Assembly: GCF_004363555.1 (NCBI RefSeq)
Contig: NZ_SNZJ01000001.1
Coordinates: 124,001-188,000, forward strand
Length of the DNA stretch: 64,000 nt
Reading direction: 5' to 3'
From: Halomonas ventosae
Lineage (GTDB): Bacteria > Pseudomonadota > Gammaproteobacteria > Pseudomonadales > Halomonadaceae
The notes under the pieces were generated by a model. The model was not told the DNA's origin. It searched no databases and saw only the letters and a list, made by a program, of their open reading frames with translations. The number at the start of each line of letters is the position of its first letter. The stretch's first letter is position 1. The translations under genes and the position numbers were made by a program. Shown here one piece after another: positions 1 through 7,638 of the stretch.

Positions 1-92
1 GCGGCATCGGTCACCGAGGCGTGGAGAAATCGGCCGGATATGTTAGCAGACAAACGGCCTGGCGTGGGCTCGGGGTGGCGGCGGGGTTGCGA

Positions 93-98
93 TATACT
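93..98 (+). promoter_or_regulatory. Candidate -10 element upstream of pyrC
   Basis: TATACT matches the sigma-70 -10 hexamer in five of six positions and lies 64 bases before the chosen pyrC start. The upstream stretch is GC-rich and offers no convincing -35 hexamer, so this is only a candidate. Nothing else is recognisable in bases 1-162, and the end of any gene to the left is not visible. Confidence 0.3.
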
Positions 99-162
99 GG
101 TGGCACCCTTGGTCATGCCGACACCCACGCTTTCGATACAGACTTTCACAACAGGACCTGCC

Positions 163-1206
163 GTGAACTCGATTACCCTGACTCGCCCGGACGACTGGCA
201 CCTGCACCTGCGCGACGGCGAGGCCATGGCAGCCGTGGTGGCCGCCAGTGCCCGCCAGATGGGCCGCGCCATCATCATGCCCAACCTCAAGCCGCCGGTG
301 ACCACCACCGAGCAGGCGCTGGCCTATCGCGAGCGCATCCTCGCGGCGTTGCCCGCCGGGGCCGGTTTCGAGCCGCTGATGACCCTCTACCTGACCGACA
401 ACACCCCGGCCGAGGAGATCGAGCGGGCCCATGCCAGCGGCCTGGTGCAGGCGGTGAAGCTCTATCCCGCCGGGGCGACCACCAACTCGGCCTCCGGCGT
501 CACCGACCTGGCCCATTGCGACGCGGCCGTGGCCGCCATGGCGCGGCTGGGGATTCCGCTGCTGGTCCATGGCGAGGTCACCGACGCCGATATCGACATC
601 TTCGATCGCGAGGCGGTGTTCATCGAACGGGTCATGAAGCCGCTGCTCGAGCGCCACCCGGACCTGAAGGTGGTCTTCGAGCACATCACCACGGCCGATG
701 CCGCCGACTTCGTGGCCGCGGCGCCGGCTAATGTCGCGGCCACCATCACCGTCCACCACCTGCTGTTCAACCGCAACCACATGCTGGTGGGCGGCATCCG
801 CCCCCACTACTATTGCCTGCCGATCCTCAAGCGCGAACGCCACCGCCAGGCGCTGCTGGCCGCCGCGACCTCGGGTAGCCCGAAGTTCTTCCTGGGCACC
901 GACAGCGCGCCCCATGCCCGTGGTGACAAGGAGAGTGCCTGCGGCTGTGCGGGGGCCTATACCGCGCCGGCGGCCCTGGAGCTGTATGCCACCGCCTTCG
1001 AGCAGGCCGGGGCCCTGGAGCGTCTCGAGGGGTTCGCCAGCCACTTCGGCCCCGACTTCTACGGCCTGCCGCGCAACGCCGAGACCGTCACCCTGGTACG
1101 CGAGCCCTGGCAGTTGCCGGAGGCGCTGCCCTATGCCGAGGGCCAGACCATCGTGCCCCTGGCTGCCGGCGAGACGCTGGGGTGGAGGTTCCAGGAAACA
1201 ACCTGA
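163..1206 (+). CDS. pyrC: Dihydroorotase (PyrC)
   Basis: Catalyses reversible cyclisation of N-carbamoyl-aspartate to dihydroorotate, the third step of de novo pyrimidine synthesis, in the cytosol. The 347-residue length matches class II dihydroorotases (E. coli about 348). Visible metal-site residues are the HLHLRD motif (His13, His15), Lys99 in the VKLYP segment (the carbamylated lysine), His136 in HGEV, His174 in FEHIT and Asp247 in LGTDSAPH. I chose GTG at 163, preceded by an AGGA ribosome site, because it aligns with the family N-terminus; in-frame ATG at 115 would add 16 residues without family support. Identification is firm. Confidence 0.96.
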   Translation: MNSITLTRPDDWHLHLRDGEAMAAVVAASARQMGRAIIMPNLKPPVTTTEQALAYRERILAALPAGAGFEPLMTLYLTDNTPAEEIERAHASGLVQAVKLYPAGATTNSASGVTDLAHCDAAVAAMARLGIPLLVHGEVTDADIDIFDREAVFIERVMKPLLERHPDLKVVFEHITTADAADFVAAAPANVAATITVHHLLFNRNHMLVGGIRPHYYCLPILKRERHRQALLAAATSGSPKFFLGTDSAPHARGDKESACGCAGAYTAPAALELYATAFEQAGALERLEGFASHFGPDFYGLPRNAETVTLVREPWQLPEALPYAEGQTIVPLAAGETLGWRFQETT

Positions 1207-1222
1207 CCTCGTCAGGCATCGT

Positions 1223-1255
1223 ATTCGTTGCTATTGTTTGCTTAAAGCAACGAAT
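1223..1255. promoter_or_regulatory. Palindromic operator of the hipBA pair
   Basis: A perfect 10-bp inverted repeat, ATTCGTTGCT (1223-1232) and AGCAACGAAT (1246-1255), is separated by 13 bp. A second nested palindrome, TTGCTTAAAGCAA (1238-1250, 6-1-6), shares the right arm. It sits 12 bp before the hipB start, where a HipB-type repressor would be expected to autoregulate. Binding by the adjacent XRE protein is inferred. Confidence 0.6.
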
Positions 1256-1267
1256 GCGGTGCAAAGC

Positions 1268-1570
1268 ATGTCCCTCCATGAGCAACTCAAGACTCGGCGT
1301 CGTGCGCTCTCCCTGACACAGCAACAGCTGGCCACGCGGGTCGGGATGACCCGCCAGCAGTACCAGCGGCTGGAAGCGGGGGGCAATCCGCGGCTGGAGA
1401 CTCTCAACCAGGCCGCTGATGGTCTGAACGCCCGCCTGATGTTGATCCCCATCGAGAAGTGGCATGCGGTATTGTCGCTGCTCGATGAAGGGCAGTCGTC
1501 TCGTCCCCCGCTGGATGTAGACCCCTGGCAAGGACTCCTCGACGATGAGGAGGATGACCATGGTCAATGA
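1268..1570 (+). CDS. hipB: XRE-family HTH antitoxin (HipB-like)
   Basis: A 100-residue protein with an N-terminal XRE helix-turn-helix (about residues 5-60; SLTQQQLATRVGMTRQQYQRL) and a short acidic C-terminus ending in DDEEDD. HipB proteins bind HipA and repress their own operon. The next gene overlaps by 11 bases and encodes a HipA kinase, so antitoxin is the natural assignment. The ATG at 1268 lies just after a perfect operator palindrome; the ribosome site is weak. The C-terminal acidic tail is longer than the HTH domain needs and may contact HipA. Confidence 0.85.
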   Translation: MSLHEQLKTRRRALSLTQQQLATRVGMTRQQYQRLEAGGNPRLETLNQAADGLNARLMLIPIEKWHAVLSLLDEGQSSRPPLDVDPWQGLLDDEEDDHGQ

Positions 1571-2816
1571 GCCCGTCGAGATGCTCGAGCTCTCGCTTCA
1601 CGGCCGTCGAGTGGCATACCTGGCGGGCTACCGGGGCGGACGCAATGTCCTGGTGTTCGACGAGGCGTGGCGTCTTGACCCCGGCCGGCCCACCCTGACC
1701 CTGACCCTGATGGCGGGCTTTCCTCGGGCCGAGGCGCTAATGGAGACCGCCTGGATTCGCCAGCAGCGCCTCCACCCCTGGTTCTCCAACCTGCTCCCGG
1801 AAGGGTCCCTTCGTGACTGGCTGGCCTCACGGCTGAAGGTGCATCCCGATAATGAGTTTCCCCTGCTGGCCAGGCTGGGGCATGACCTGCCAGGGGCGTT
1901 AGTGGCAACCCCGGTGATGCCGGATGACATGCCGGACTGGGTGCTTTCCCATCGCCGCAGCGTGACTCCGGTCCCGCAGCAGGCCCGAGAAGGCGCAGGT
2001 TTTTCCCTGGCGGGTGTGCAGCTGAAGTTCTCCATGCGCGAGAGAGCGGGGCGCTTCAGTCTCTCGGGTGGGGATGGCCCAGGGACCTGGATCATCAAGC
2101 CGCCTTCCGCACGCCATTCCAGGCTACCCGAGGCCGAGTTCACATCCATGCGGCTGGCCGAGAGTGCGGGGGTGGAGATCCCGGAAGTGCGACTGGTACC
2201 GCTGCAAGCCCTGGAAGGCCTGCCCGATATCACCCTGCCTGACGAGCCTCATGCCTATGCCATTCGCCGCTTTGACCGTGTGCAGGAAACACGTGTGCAT
2301 ACCGAGGACATGGCCCAGGTCCTGTTCCGCTACCCCCATGAGAAGTACGACGGCCCGAGCTATGAGCAGATCGGGCGCCTGTTGAGGGAGTTTACCGGGG
2401 ATGGGCTGGCGTCGGTCCAGGCGTTCGCTCGTCGGCTGCTGGTAAACATCTTGCTGGCGAACGGAGACGCGCACCTCAAGAACTGGAGCCTGCTGTACCC
2501 CGATCGGCACACGCCCTCGCTGGCACCGGCCTATGACATCGTGACGACCCGGGCCTATATCGAAGAGGAGCGCGAAGCGGCACTGAACCTGAATGGGAAG
2601 AAGGACTGGTACCGGCTCAATGAGGAGGATTTCCGGCGGTGGTCGGAGAGGGTTGGCGTCTCCTGGCCGGCCATACGGCAAGTCCTGGCCGAGACGGTCG
2701 AGCGCGCCAGGAGTCAGTGGCCGTCTCAGTTGTCGTCACTGCCTATGGCAGAGGCGCATCAGCGTGTATTGAGAGAGCATTGGAAACAGCTGGCGCCGGA
2801 GTGGCGTATCGAGTAG
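1560..2816 (+). CDS. hipA: HipA-family serine/threonine kinase toxin
   Basis: HipA toxins phosphorylate aminoacyl-tRNA synthetases (GltX in E. coli) and induce growth arrest. The 418-residue protein shows the HipA N-terminal coupling domain (about 1-110), a glycine/serine loop SLAGVQLKFS (149-158), the ATP lysine in WIIKPP (Lys180), the catalytic NGDAHLKN (301-308; Asp303) and the metal-binding YD of LAPAYDIVTT (Asp326). All expected catalytic residues are present, so it should be active. Three in-frame ATGs exist (1545, 1554, 1560); 1560 is best placed after GAGGAGG. It overlaps hipB, implying translational coupling, and its 3' end overlaps the convergent gene by 74 bp. Confidence 0.92.
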   Translation: MVNEPVEMLELSLHGRRVAYLAGYRGGRNVLVFDEAWRLDPGRPTLTLTLMAGFPRAEALMETAWIRQQRLHPWFSNLLPEGSLRDWLASRLKVHPDNEFPLLARLGHDLPGALVATPVMPDDMPDWVLSHRRSVTPVPQQAREGAGFSLAGVQLKFSMRERAGRFSLSGGDGPGTWIIKPPSARHSRLPEAEFTSMRLAESAGVEIPEVRLVPLQALEGLPDITLPDEPHAYAIRRFDRVQETRVHTEDMAQVLFRYPHEKYDGPSYEQIGRLLREFTGDGLASVQAFARRLLVNILLANGDAHLKNWSLLYPDRHTPSLAPAYDIVTTRAYIEEEREAALNLNGKKDWYRLNEEDFRRWSERVGVSWPAIRQVLAETVERARSQWPSQLSSLPMAEAHQRVLREHWKQLAPEWRIE

Positions 2817-3771
2817 GGGCTGTTTGAATGAGGGCCGTGCTGGGCTCTTCCTCCCGCACCTGCCGGTCGAGAAAGGCAATGCCGGCCTCGATGGCGCTGT
2901 CGCGGATCAGGAAGCTGGTGAAGTGCCCACGGTAGTGCTGCAGGTAGAGCTCGCTCTCCACCCCTTGAGAGAGGAGTTCGGCGTGGAAGTCGGTGGCATG
3001 GTCCACCGGGACCAGGCTGTCCCAGCGGCCGTGGAAGAGGAAGTGGGGCGGCGTGTCGGCATCGACGTGGTAGATCGGCGAGGCCAGCCGGTAGGCCTCG
3101 GGCTTCTCGGCCCGGGTGCCGCCGATGAACTCCACCACCAGGCGTCCATCATCGAACTTGAAGAGGTCGCTCGGCAGGCCGCCCGCCAGCACGGCGGCCA
3201 GCCGGGCGTGGTCGCCGCCATGGGGTGCGGCCAGGGGACCGCTGCTGCCCATCACGCCGAGCAGGCTGACCAGGTGGGCGCCGCTGGAGTAGCCGACGCC
3301 GACGATACGGTCGGTGTCGATACGCCACGCATCGGCCCGGTCGTGGATCCAGGCCATGGCCTGCTGCAGGTCGTGGAGCTGGGCGGGGAAGCGGTAGGTC
3401 GGGGCGAAGCGGTAGGCGACGTTGACCGTCACGTAGCCGCGTTCGGCGAGCCGCTCGGCGATCTCGGCCATGTCGTCGGGACTTCGCCGCTGCCAGCCGC
3501 CTCCATGCACCAGCAGGGCCGCCGGGCGCAGCCGGTCGTCGGGGGTATCCGGGAGCAGGACGCGCGCCTCGAGCGCCTCGGGCCAGTCGGGTGGGGTATA
3601 GGTGAGCGGCGCCAGGCGTTCGACGCCGTAGTCGGCTGGTTCCACGTCGTTCAGGGATTTGACCTCGCCGTTGCGGTCGAGGTGGGTGGCGCAGCCGGCC
3701 AGCAGCAGAGTCAGGGCGAGAAGCAAGTATCGCGACCAGTGAGCCTGTGCCGCGAGATTGTAGTCATTCAT
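2743..3771 (-). CDS. Alpha/beta-hydrolase lipoprotein (esterase/lipase-like)
   Basis: Probable carboxylesterase anchored in a membrane. Residues 12-28 are a hydrophobic lipoprotein signal ending in the lipobox LLAGC, giving a lipidated cysteine at about 27. The oxyanion motif HGGGW, nucleophile motif GYSSG, an acid in GRWDSLVP and a histidine in HYRGH are in the right order for the hormone-sensitive-lipase/BD-FAE-like family. Substrate cannot be predicted. Its last 74 bases overlap the end of hipA on the other strand. It lies 3 bases downstream of hepT on the same strand and may be transcribed from the hepT/mntA promoter. Confidence 0.82.
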   Translation of the reverse strand: MNDYNLAAQAHWSRYLLLALTLLLAGCATHLDRNGEVKSLNDVEPADYGVERLAPLTYTPPDWPEALEARVLLPDTPDDRLRPAALLVHGGGWQRRSPDDMAEIAERLAERGYVTVNVAYRFAPTYRFPAQLHDLQQAMAWIHDRADAWRIDTDRIVGVGYSSGAHLVSLLGVMGSSGPLAAPHGGDHARLAAVLAGGLPSDLFKFDDGRLVVEFIGGTRAEKPEAYRLASPIYHVDADTPPHFLFHGRWDSLVPVDHATDFHAELLSQGVESELYLQHYRGHFTSFLIRDSAIEAGIAFLDRQVREEEPSTALIQTAPTRYATPAPAVSNALSIHADAPLP

Positions 3772-3774
3772 CTA

Positions 3775-4116
3775 TCAGCCCCCGCTGTCTCCGGCTAGCA
3801 TCTCCCGGATGGCTTGCCCCAGCGGTTCCAGATGCTGGTCGATAACACCGGTTACTGTGAAGGGGTCAATATTGCCAAGGTATTCATGTACCAGAATATT
3901 GCGGAAGCCACTGATCTGTTGCCAAGGGATATCTGGATAGCGGGATTTCTTCGAGTCGGGGAGGCGCTGGGTTGCCTCAGACAGGGTCTGGAGGTTCCGT
4001 AGGGCAGCATCATAGAGGATGTCGTCTTCGGTGATGTCGCCACGCTGTCTTATGCGTGAAATCTTCTCGATGACGTCAAGAATATGCTGGGCGTATAGCT
4101 GCCACTCCTTGCTCAT
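3775..4116 (-). CDS. hepT: HepT-family (DUF86) toxin
   Basis: A 113-residue all-helical HEPN-type protein with the diagnostic RNase-like motif Rx4HxY in RNILVHEY (Arg72, His77, Tyr79). HepT toxins cleave RNA and are neutralised by MntA, which transfers AMP residues to the HepT tyrosine. The gene starts inside the 3' end of mntA with a 4-base ATGA overlap, the usual arrangement for this module. All motif residues are intact. Family assignment is strong; the RNA target is unknown. Confidence 0.9.
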   Translation of the reverse strand: MSKEWQLYAQHILDVIEKISRIRQRGDITEDDILYDAALRNLQTLSEATQRLPDSKKSRYPDIPWQQISGFRNILVHEYLGNIDPFTVTGVIDQHLEPLGQAIREMLAGDSGG

Positions 4117-4403
4117 AACTCTCGGGCTTCCGCGAGAACAGCGTCCCGGATGTGACGGTTGAGTTCGTGGAGGGGAATCAAGTCGACATCGTGACCGGTA
4201 ATCTCAGCCAGCCTCTCTGCAAGCGCCATGCGCTGAGTGAAGAGGTCATAGCCCTTGTCGAAATCCACCAGAAAGTCGATATCACTGCCCTGTCCCTCCT
4301 GCCCCCGAGCAACGGAACCGAATACCCGGATGCCATGGGCCCCATGAGCTCTAGCGGCATTCAAGATGGCGTGACGCTTCTCATGTAGCTCATCGAGTAG
4401 CAT
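4113..4403 (-). CDS. mntA: MntA-family nucleotidyltransferase antitoxin
   Basis: A 96-residue minimal nucleotidyltransferase with the GSx10DxD signature (Gly29, Ser30, Asp41, Asp43; GSVARGQEGQGSDID). In characterised MntA/HepT systems this enzyme AMPylates HepT and so inactivates it. It precedes hepT with a 4-base overlap. Transcription probably starts just upstream, in the 18 bases after mtnN or as readthrough from luxS-mtnN. Confidence 0.9.
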   Translation of the reverse strand: MLLDELHEKRHAILNAARAHGAHGIRVFGSVARGQEGQGSDIDFLVDFDKGYDLFTQRMALAERLAEITGHDVDLIPLHELNRHIRDAVLAEAREL

Positions 4404-4421
4404 GGGGGCTCCTGACTACGA

Positions 4422-5165
4422 TCAAGTCGCTTGTTCGACCTCAGGATAGGGCGCAGATTCCATGCATGCCAGGCGGTCGACCATGGCCGTGACCATGCGC
4501 GAGGAGTGGTCGGCCGCCTTCTCCAGGAACTCGCCGAAGGAGAGATGGTTGTCGCCGCCGCCGGCGATGTCCGAGAGCGCGCGGATGACCACGAAGGGGC
4601 AGCCGTAGTGGTGGCAGGTCTGGGCGATCGCCGCGGCCTCCATCTCGGCGGCCAGCATGGTGGGGAAGCGCGAGCGCGTGGTGGCGACGAGCTCCGGGCA
4701 GGCCATGAACACATCGCCGGTGGCGATGAGGCCCTCGACGACGTTGACCTCGCCCAGCGCCTCGACGCACTCCCTGGCCATGGTGACCAGCCGTGCGTCC
4801 GGGAAGTAGGCAGCGGGCATGTTGGGCACCTGGCCGTGCTCGTAGCCGAACACCACGGCGTCGACGTCGTGGTGGCGCACCTCGCTGGAGACGACGATAT
4901 CCCCGATCTCGAGCCCCTCACCGAAGCCGCCGGCGGAGCCGGTATTGATGATCGCCTCGGGATGGTAGACGTCCAGCAGCAGGGTGGTGCCGATGGCGGC
5001 ATTCACCTTGCCGATGCCGGACTGCAGGATCACCACCTCGACGCCATGCAGCTTGCCCAGGTGGAAGGTGCAGCCCACGTGCTGGCGGGTGCGGCGATCC
5101 TCCAGCTGCGCGGCGAGTGCTGCGACCTCCTGGGCCATGGCGCCGATGATGCCGATGCGCTTCAT
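4422..5165 (-). CDS. mtnN: 5'-methylthioadenosine/S-adenosylhomocysteine nucleosidase
   Basis: Hydrolyses S-adenosylhomocysteine to S-ribosylhomocysteine plus adenine, and methylthioadenosine to methylthioribose plus adenine. The 247-residue length and motifs fit MtnN/Pfs: N-terminal [12 protein letters not shown], phosphate/ribose loop [15 protein letters not shown] with the ribose-binding glutamate, and the catalytic Asp in RALSDIAGG. The ATG at 5165 overlaps the luxS stop codon (ATGA), so translation is coupled. LuxS and MtnN act consecutively: MtnN makes the LuxS substrate. In-frame upstream sequence lies inside luxS and is not part of this protein. Confidence 0.96.
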   Translation of the reverse strand: MKRIGIIGAMAQEVAALAAQLEDRRTRQHVGCTFHLGKLHGVEVVILQSGIGKVNAAIGTTLLLDVYHPEAIINTGSAGGFGEGLEIGDIVVSSEVRHHDVDAVVFGYEHGQVPNMPAAYFPDARLVTMARECVEALGEVNVVEGLIATGDVFMACPELVATTRSRFPTMLAAEMEAAAIAQTCHHYGCPFVVIRALSDIAGGGDNHLSFGEFLEKAADHSSRMVTAMVDRLACMESAPYPEVEQAT

Positions 5166-5629
5166 GCGAACACCTGGCTCCATTCGTCGCGCTTGGCCAG
5201 GAAGCCACGGGCGATCTGCTTGGCGCCCTCCAGGCTGTGGCTCGCTGCCCAGCCGCACTGCATCTCGTTGCAGGCGGGCACTTCGTCGGCTTCCAGCACG
5301 TCCTTGAGGGTGCCTTCGACCAGGTCGAGCACGCCGTCGTAGTCGTCGTAGTTGATCATCGCGATGTAGAAACCGGTCTGGCAGCCCATGGGGCTGATGT
5401 CGACGACCTTGTCGGAGTGGTTACGGGACATCTCGGCCATCAGGTGTTCCAGGGAGTGCAGACCGGGCATCTCCATGTGGTCCTGGTTGGGCTGGCAGAT
5501 CCGCATGTCGTACTTGTGGATGGTATCGCCGTGCTCGCCGGTCTTGATGTCGGCAAGGCGGATGTAGGGGGCCTTCACCTTGGTGTGGTCGAGGTTGAAG
5601 CTTTCGACGTTCATCTTCTTGTCGGTCAT
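5162..5629 (-). CDS. luxS: S-ribosylhomocysteine lyase (AI-2 synthase)
   Basis: Cleaves S-ribosylhomocysteine to homocysteine and 4,5-dihydroxy-2,3-pentanedione, the precursor of autoinducer-2, completing the activated methyl cycle. The 155-residue protein contains the metal ligands HSLEH (His58, His62) and Cys125 in MQCGWA, and the catalytic cysteine Cys83 in MGCQTGF. A GAGG ribosome site precedes the start. The downstream mtnN overlaps it by four bases. A perfect set of active-site residues argues for function in either signalling or detoxification; no AI-2 receptor is in view. Confidence 0.97.
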   Translation of the reverse strand: MTDKKMNVESFNLDHTKVKAPYIRLADIKTGEHGDTIHKYDMRICQPNQDHMEMPGLHSLEHLMAEMSRNHSDKVVDISPMGCQTGFYIAMINYDDYDGVLDLVEGTLKDVLEADEVPACNEMQCGWAASHSLEGAKQIARGFLAKRDEWSQVFA

Positions 5630-5665
5630 CGGGAGACCTCGCGAGTCGGAAAAAATGGGCAGCTA

Positions 5666-5694
5666 ATTCTAGCGGAATTCGACGAAAGGTGCAC
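5666..5694 (-). promoter_or_regulatory. Candidate luxS promoter
   Basis: On the minus strand TAGAAT (5666-5671) is a good -10 hexamer, 37 bases before the luxS start. A poor -35 (near 5689-5694) is at about the right spacing. The -10 is the only persuasive part. Confidence 0.35.
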
Positions 5695-5784
5695 GACGCG
5701 CCTGGTGGGAGTTGGTTTTCGTGGAGCACGTCGAGGCTTCCAACCGGCCGCTCCCACCATCCATGGTTGGTGGCTGGAAGAGCC

Positions 5785-5854
5785 TGTGGGAGCGGTGCTT
5801 GCACCGCGAATGACTTGGCTCGGCACCCATCGCCGTGCAAGCACGGCTCCTACA
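5785..5854. repeat. REP doublet (REPIN-like) between luxS and folD
   Basis: Two REP-like units lie in opposite orientation. The left unit reads TGTGGGAGCGGTGCTTGC then ACCGCGA, with hairpin GCGGTGC-TT-GCACCGC (5792-5807). The right unit is CGCCGTGCAAGCACGGCT followed by CCTACA (5831-5854), with hairpin CCGTGC-AA-GCACGG. The same units recur at 17535-17734 and 33424-33508. A further inverted repeat, GGTGGGAG/CTCCCACC, brackets 5704-5758. No RAYT transposase is in the window. Confidence 0.8.
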
Positions 5855-5880
5855 ATGACCCCCTTGCGCCTTGCTCCTTG

Positions 5881-6744
5881 CTACTTCTTCTCGGCGTCAT
5901 GCATATCGGCGGCCTGCAGGGTGTTCTCGAGCAGGGTGGCCACGGTCATGGGGCCGACGCCGCCGGGGACCGGGGTGATCCAGCTGGCACGCTCGGCGGC
6001 CGGGGCGAAGTCGATGTCGCCGATCAGGCGGCCGTCCTCCTGGCGGTTGATGCCCACGTCGATGACGATGGCGCCGGGCTTGATCCACTCGCCCTTGACG
6101 AGGCCGGGCTTGCCCACCGCGACCACCAGCAGGTCGGCGCGCCGGACGTGCTCCTCGAGGTTACGCGTGAAGCGGTGGCAGACGGTGGTGGTGCAGCCGG
6201 CGAGCATCAGTTCCAGCGACATGGGGCGGCCGACGATGTTGGAGGCGCCGACCACGGTGGCGTCCAGGCCGCGGACCTCGAGGCCGCTCGCCTCCAGCAG
6301 GGTCATCACGCCTTTGGGGGTGCAGGGGCGCAGCAGCGGCAGGCGCTGGGCCAGGCGGCCGAGGTTGTAGGGGTGGAAGCCGTCGACATCCTTGTGGGGC
6401 AGGATGCGCTCGAGGATCGGGCGGGCGTCCAGATGCTCGGGAAGCGGCAACTGCACGAGGATGCCGTCGATGCGGGGGTCTGCGTTGAGCTGGTCGACCA
6501 GGGTCTCGAGTTCCTCCTGGCTGGTGTCTGCCGGCAGCTGGTACTTGAAGGAGCGGATGCCGGCCTCCTCGCAGGCACGGTGCTTGTTGCGCACGTAGAC
6601 GGCGGAGGCGGCGTCCTCGCCCACCAGGACCACGGCCAGTCCGGGAATGCGCCCTCCGGCCTCGCGGCGTGCCTGCACCTGGCGAGCGACCTGCTGGCGG
6701 ACTCGGGCGGCAATGGACTTGCCATCGATCAGTTGGGCGGTCAT
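5881..6744 (-). CDS. folD: Bifunctional methylenetetrahydrofolate dehydrogenase/cyclohydrolase
   Basis: Interconverts 5,10-methylene-, 5,10-methenyl- and 10-formyl-tetrahydrofolate with NADP. The 287-residue protein has the active-site lysine Lys54 in [12 protein letters not shown], Gln98 in VQLPLP and Asp121 in HKDVDGF, plus the Rossmann segment [11 protein letters not shown] and the C-terminal [12 protein letters not shown] signature. Length and motifs are standard. It is transcribed away from the tRNA cluster; its start is about 177 bases from tRNA-Pro. Confidence 0.97.
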   Translation of the reverse strand: MTAQLIDGKSIAARVRQQVARQVQARREAGGRIPGLAVVLVGEDAASAVYVRNKHRACEEAGIRSFKYQLPADTSQEELETLVDQLNADPRIDGILVQLPLPEHLDARPILERILPHKDVDGFHPYNLGRLAQRLPLLRPCTPKGVMTLLEASGLEVRGLDATVVGASNIVGRPMSLELMLAGCTTTVCHRFTRNLEEHVRRADLLVVAVGKPGLVKGEWIKPGAIVIDVGINRQEDGRLIGDIDFAPAAERASWITPVPGGVGPMTVATLLENTLQAADMHDAEKK

Positions 6745-6840
6745 CGAGCTTCCCTCTGCTGGTGGGTGGTCGGGGCGGGGGATTTTCGCATGCCCGGGGC
6801 CCTAGGCAAAGCTGGCGGGCGGCAGTGGCGCGCTTCTCGC

Positions 6841-6868
6841 TTGACCCGAGGGGAAAGTTCCGTAGAAT
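6841..6868 (+). promoter_or_regulatory. Sigma-70 promoter of the tRNA cluster
   Basis: TTGACC (6841-6846) and TAGAAT (6863-6868) are separated by 16 bp, followed by a GC-rich discriminator (ACGCAGCGC) typical of stringently controlled stable-RNA promoters. It lies 53 bases before tRNA-Pro. Confidence 0.7.
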
Positions 6869-6921
6869 ACGCAGCGCTTGACGAGGCCCCTGCGGCGGCG
6901 TCAGGGCCGTGCAAGAGCCGG

Positions 6922-6998
6922 CGGGGTGTAGCGCAGTCTGGTAGCGCGCCTGCTTTGGGAGCAGGATGTCGGGGGTTCGAATCCCTCCACCCCGACCA
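6922..6998 (+). tRNA. tRNA-Pro (TGG)
   Basis: A 77-nt cloverleaf with encoded CCA. The acceptor CGGGGTG pairs with the 3' CACCCCG; anticodon loop TTTGGGA gives TGG; the T arm is GGGGGTTCGAATCCCTC. First of four tRNA genes upstream of tig, an order also seen in Pseudomonas. Confidence 0.97.
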
Positions 6999-7065
6999 CA
7001 ACCTGTTGATTGGGAAGTTTTATTTCTCATTTTAGGTTGCGGTCAGGCGCTCTGAGACGTAGAAT

Positions 7066-7142
7066 GCGCCCATAGCTCAACCGGATAGAGCAACGGCCTT
7101 CTAAGCCGTAGGTTGCAGGTTCGAGTCCTGCTGGGCGCGCCA
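7066..7142 (+). tRNA. tRNA-Arg (TCT)
   Basis: A 77-nt cloverleaf: acceptor GCGCCCA/TGGGCGC, anticodon loop CTTCTAA giving TCT (reads AGA/AGG), T arm GCAGGTTCGAGTCCTGC, encoded CCA at 7140-7142. Confidence 0.97.
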
Positions 7143-7210
7143 TGTTTCATGGAGTGGCCGGTAGCGGTTCAGCCGGCGCGTTGAGCCTTCAGCAAGACCC
7201 GTGTCGTAGT

Positions 7211-7286
7211 GGTGGATGTAGCTCAGTGGTAGAGCCCCGGATTGTGGCTCCGGTGGTCGTGGGTTCGATCCCCATCATCCACCCCA
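7211..7286 (+). tRNA. tRNA-His (GTG), copy 1
   Basis: A 76-nt tRNA including the encoded G-1 (7211), which pairs with C73 as in all bacterial tRNA-His. Acceptor GTGGATG/CATCCAC, anticodon GTG, encoded CCA. Identical in sequence to the copy that starts 99 bases further on. Confidence 0.97.
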
Positions 7287-7309
7287 CCTCGACATGACCC
7301 CCAGGCAGT

Positions 7310-7385
7310 GGTGGATGTAGCTCAGTGGTAGAGCCCCGGATTGTGGCTCCGGTGGTCGTGGGTTCGATCCCCATCATCCACCCCA
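7310..7385 (+). tRNA. tRNA-His (GTG), copy 2
   Basis: Identical to the tRNA-His at 7211, again with G-1 and encoded CCA, separated from it by a 23-nt spacer. The three extra bases AGT before each copy are also shared, whereas downstream flanks differ, consistent with tandem duplication of the tRNA unit. Confidence 0.97.
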
Positions 7386-7552
7386 TTGCCTCCCTCAGCA
7401 GTTCCCGCTTCGCCCGGTTCATCTCCTGATCCCTTTTCGGTGCCATGGCGCCCGTCGTTCCGTGACCTGTCGCGGCAGTCGCCAGCACGGAAAAATCCCG
7501 GTCATGCCCCTTGTAATGTGCCGTCAGGCCCCCATCTGTTCAGGCACGGCGC

Positions 7553-7581
7553 TTGCCAGTACCGGGCGGGATTCTTAGAAT
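7553..7581 (+). promoter_or_regulatory. Sigma-70 promoter of tig
   Basis: TTGCCA (7553-7558), 17-bp spacer, TAGAAT (7576-7581). The -10 lies within a small palindrome GATTCTTAGAATC (7570-7582). It is 57 bases upstream of the tig start. The rest of 7386-7552 contains nothing recognisable. Confidence 0.7.
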
Positions 7582-7638
7582 CTCTCCTTTGACCCTTTCA
7601 CGCTTTCACAGAACGCCCCAGTCGGTAGAGGACATTTC

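Noticed and set aside
40..162. Longer N-terminus for PyrC from ATG 40 or ATG 115
   Set aside because: The extra residues have no counterpart in dihydroorotases, and the GTG at 163 has a ribosome site and gives the family length.
7189..7488. A minus-strand frame with a repeated peptide (GWMMGIEPTTTGATIRGS)
   Set aside because: The repeat is just the two identical tRNA-His genes read backwards; this is a known false annotation type.
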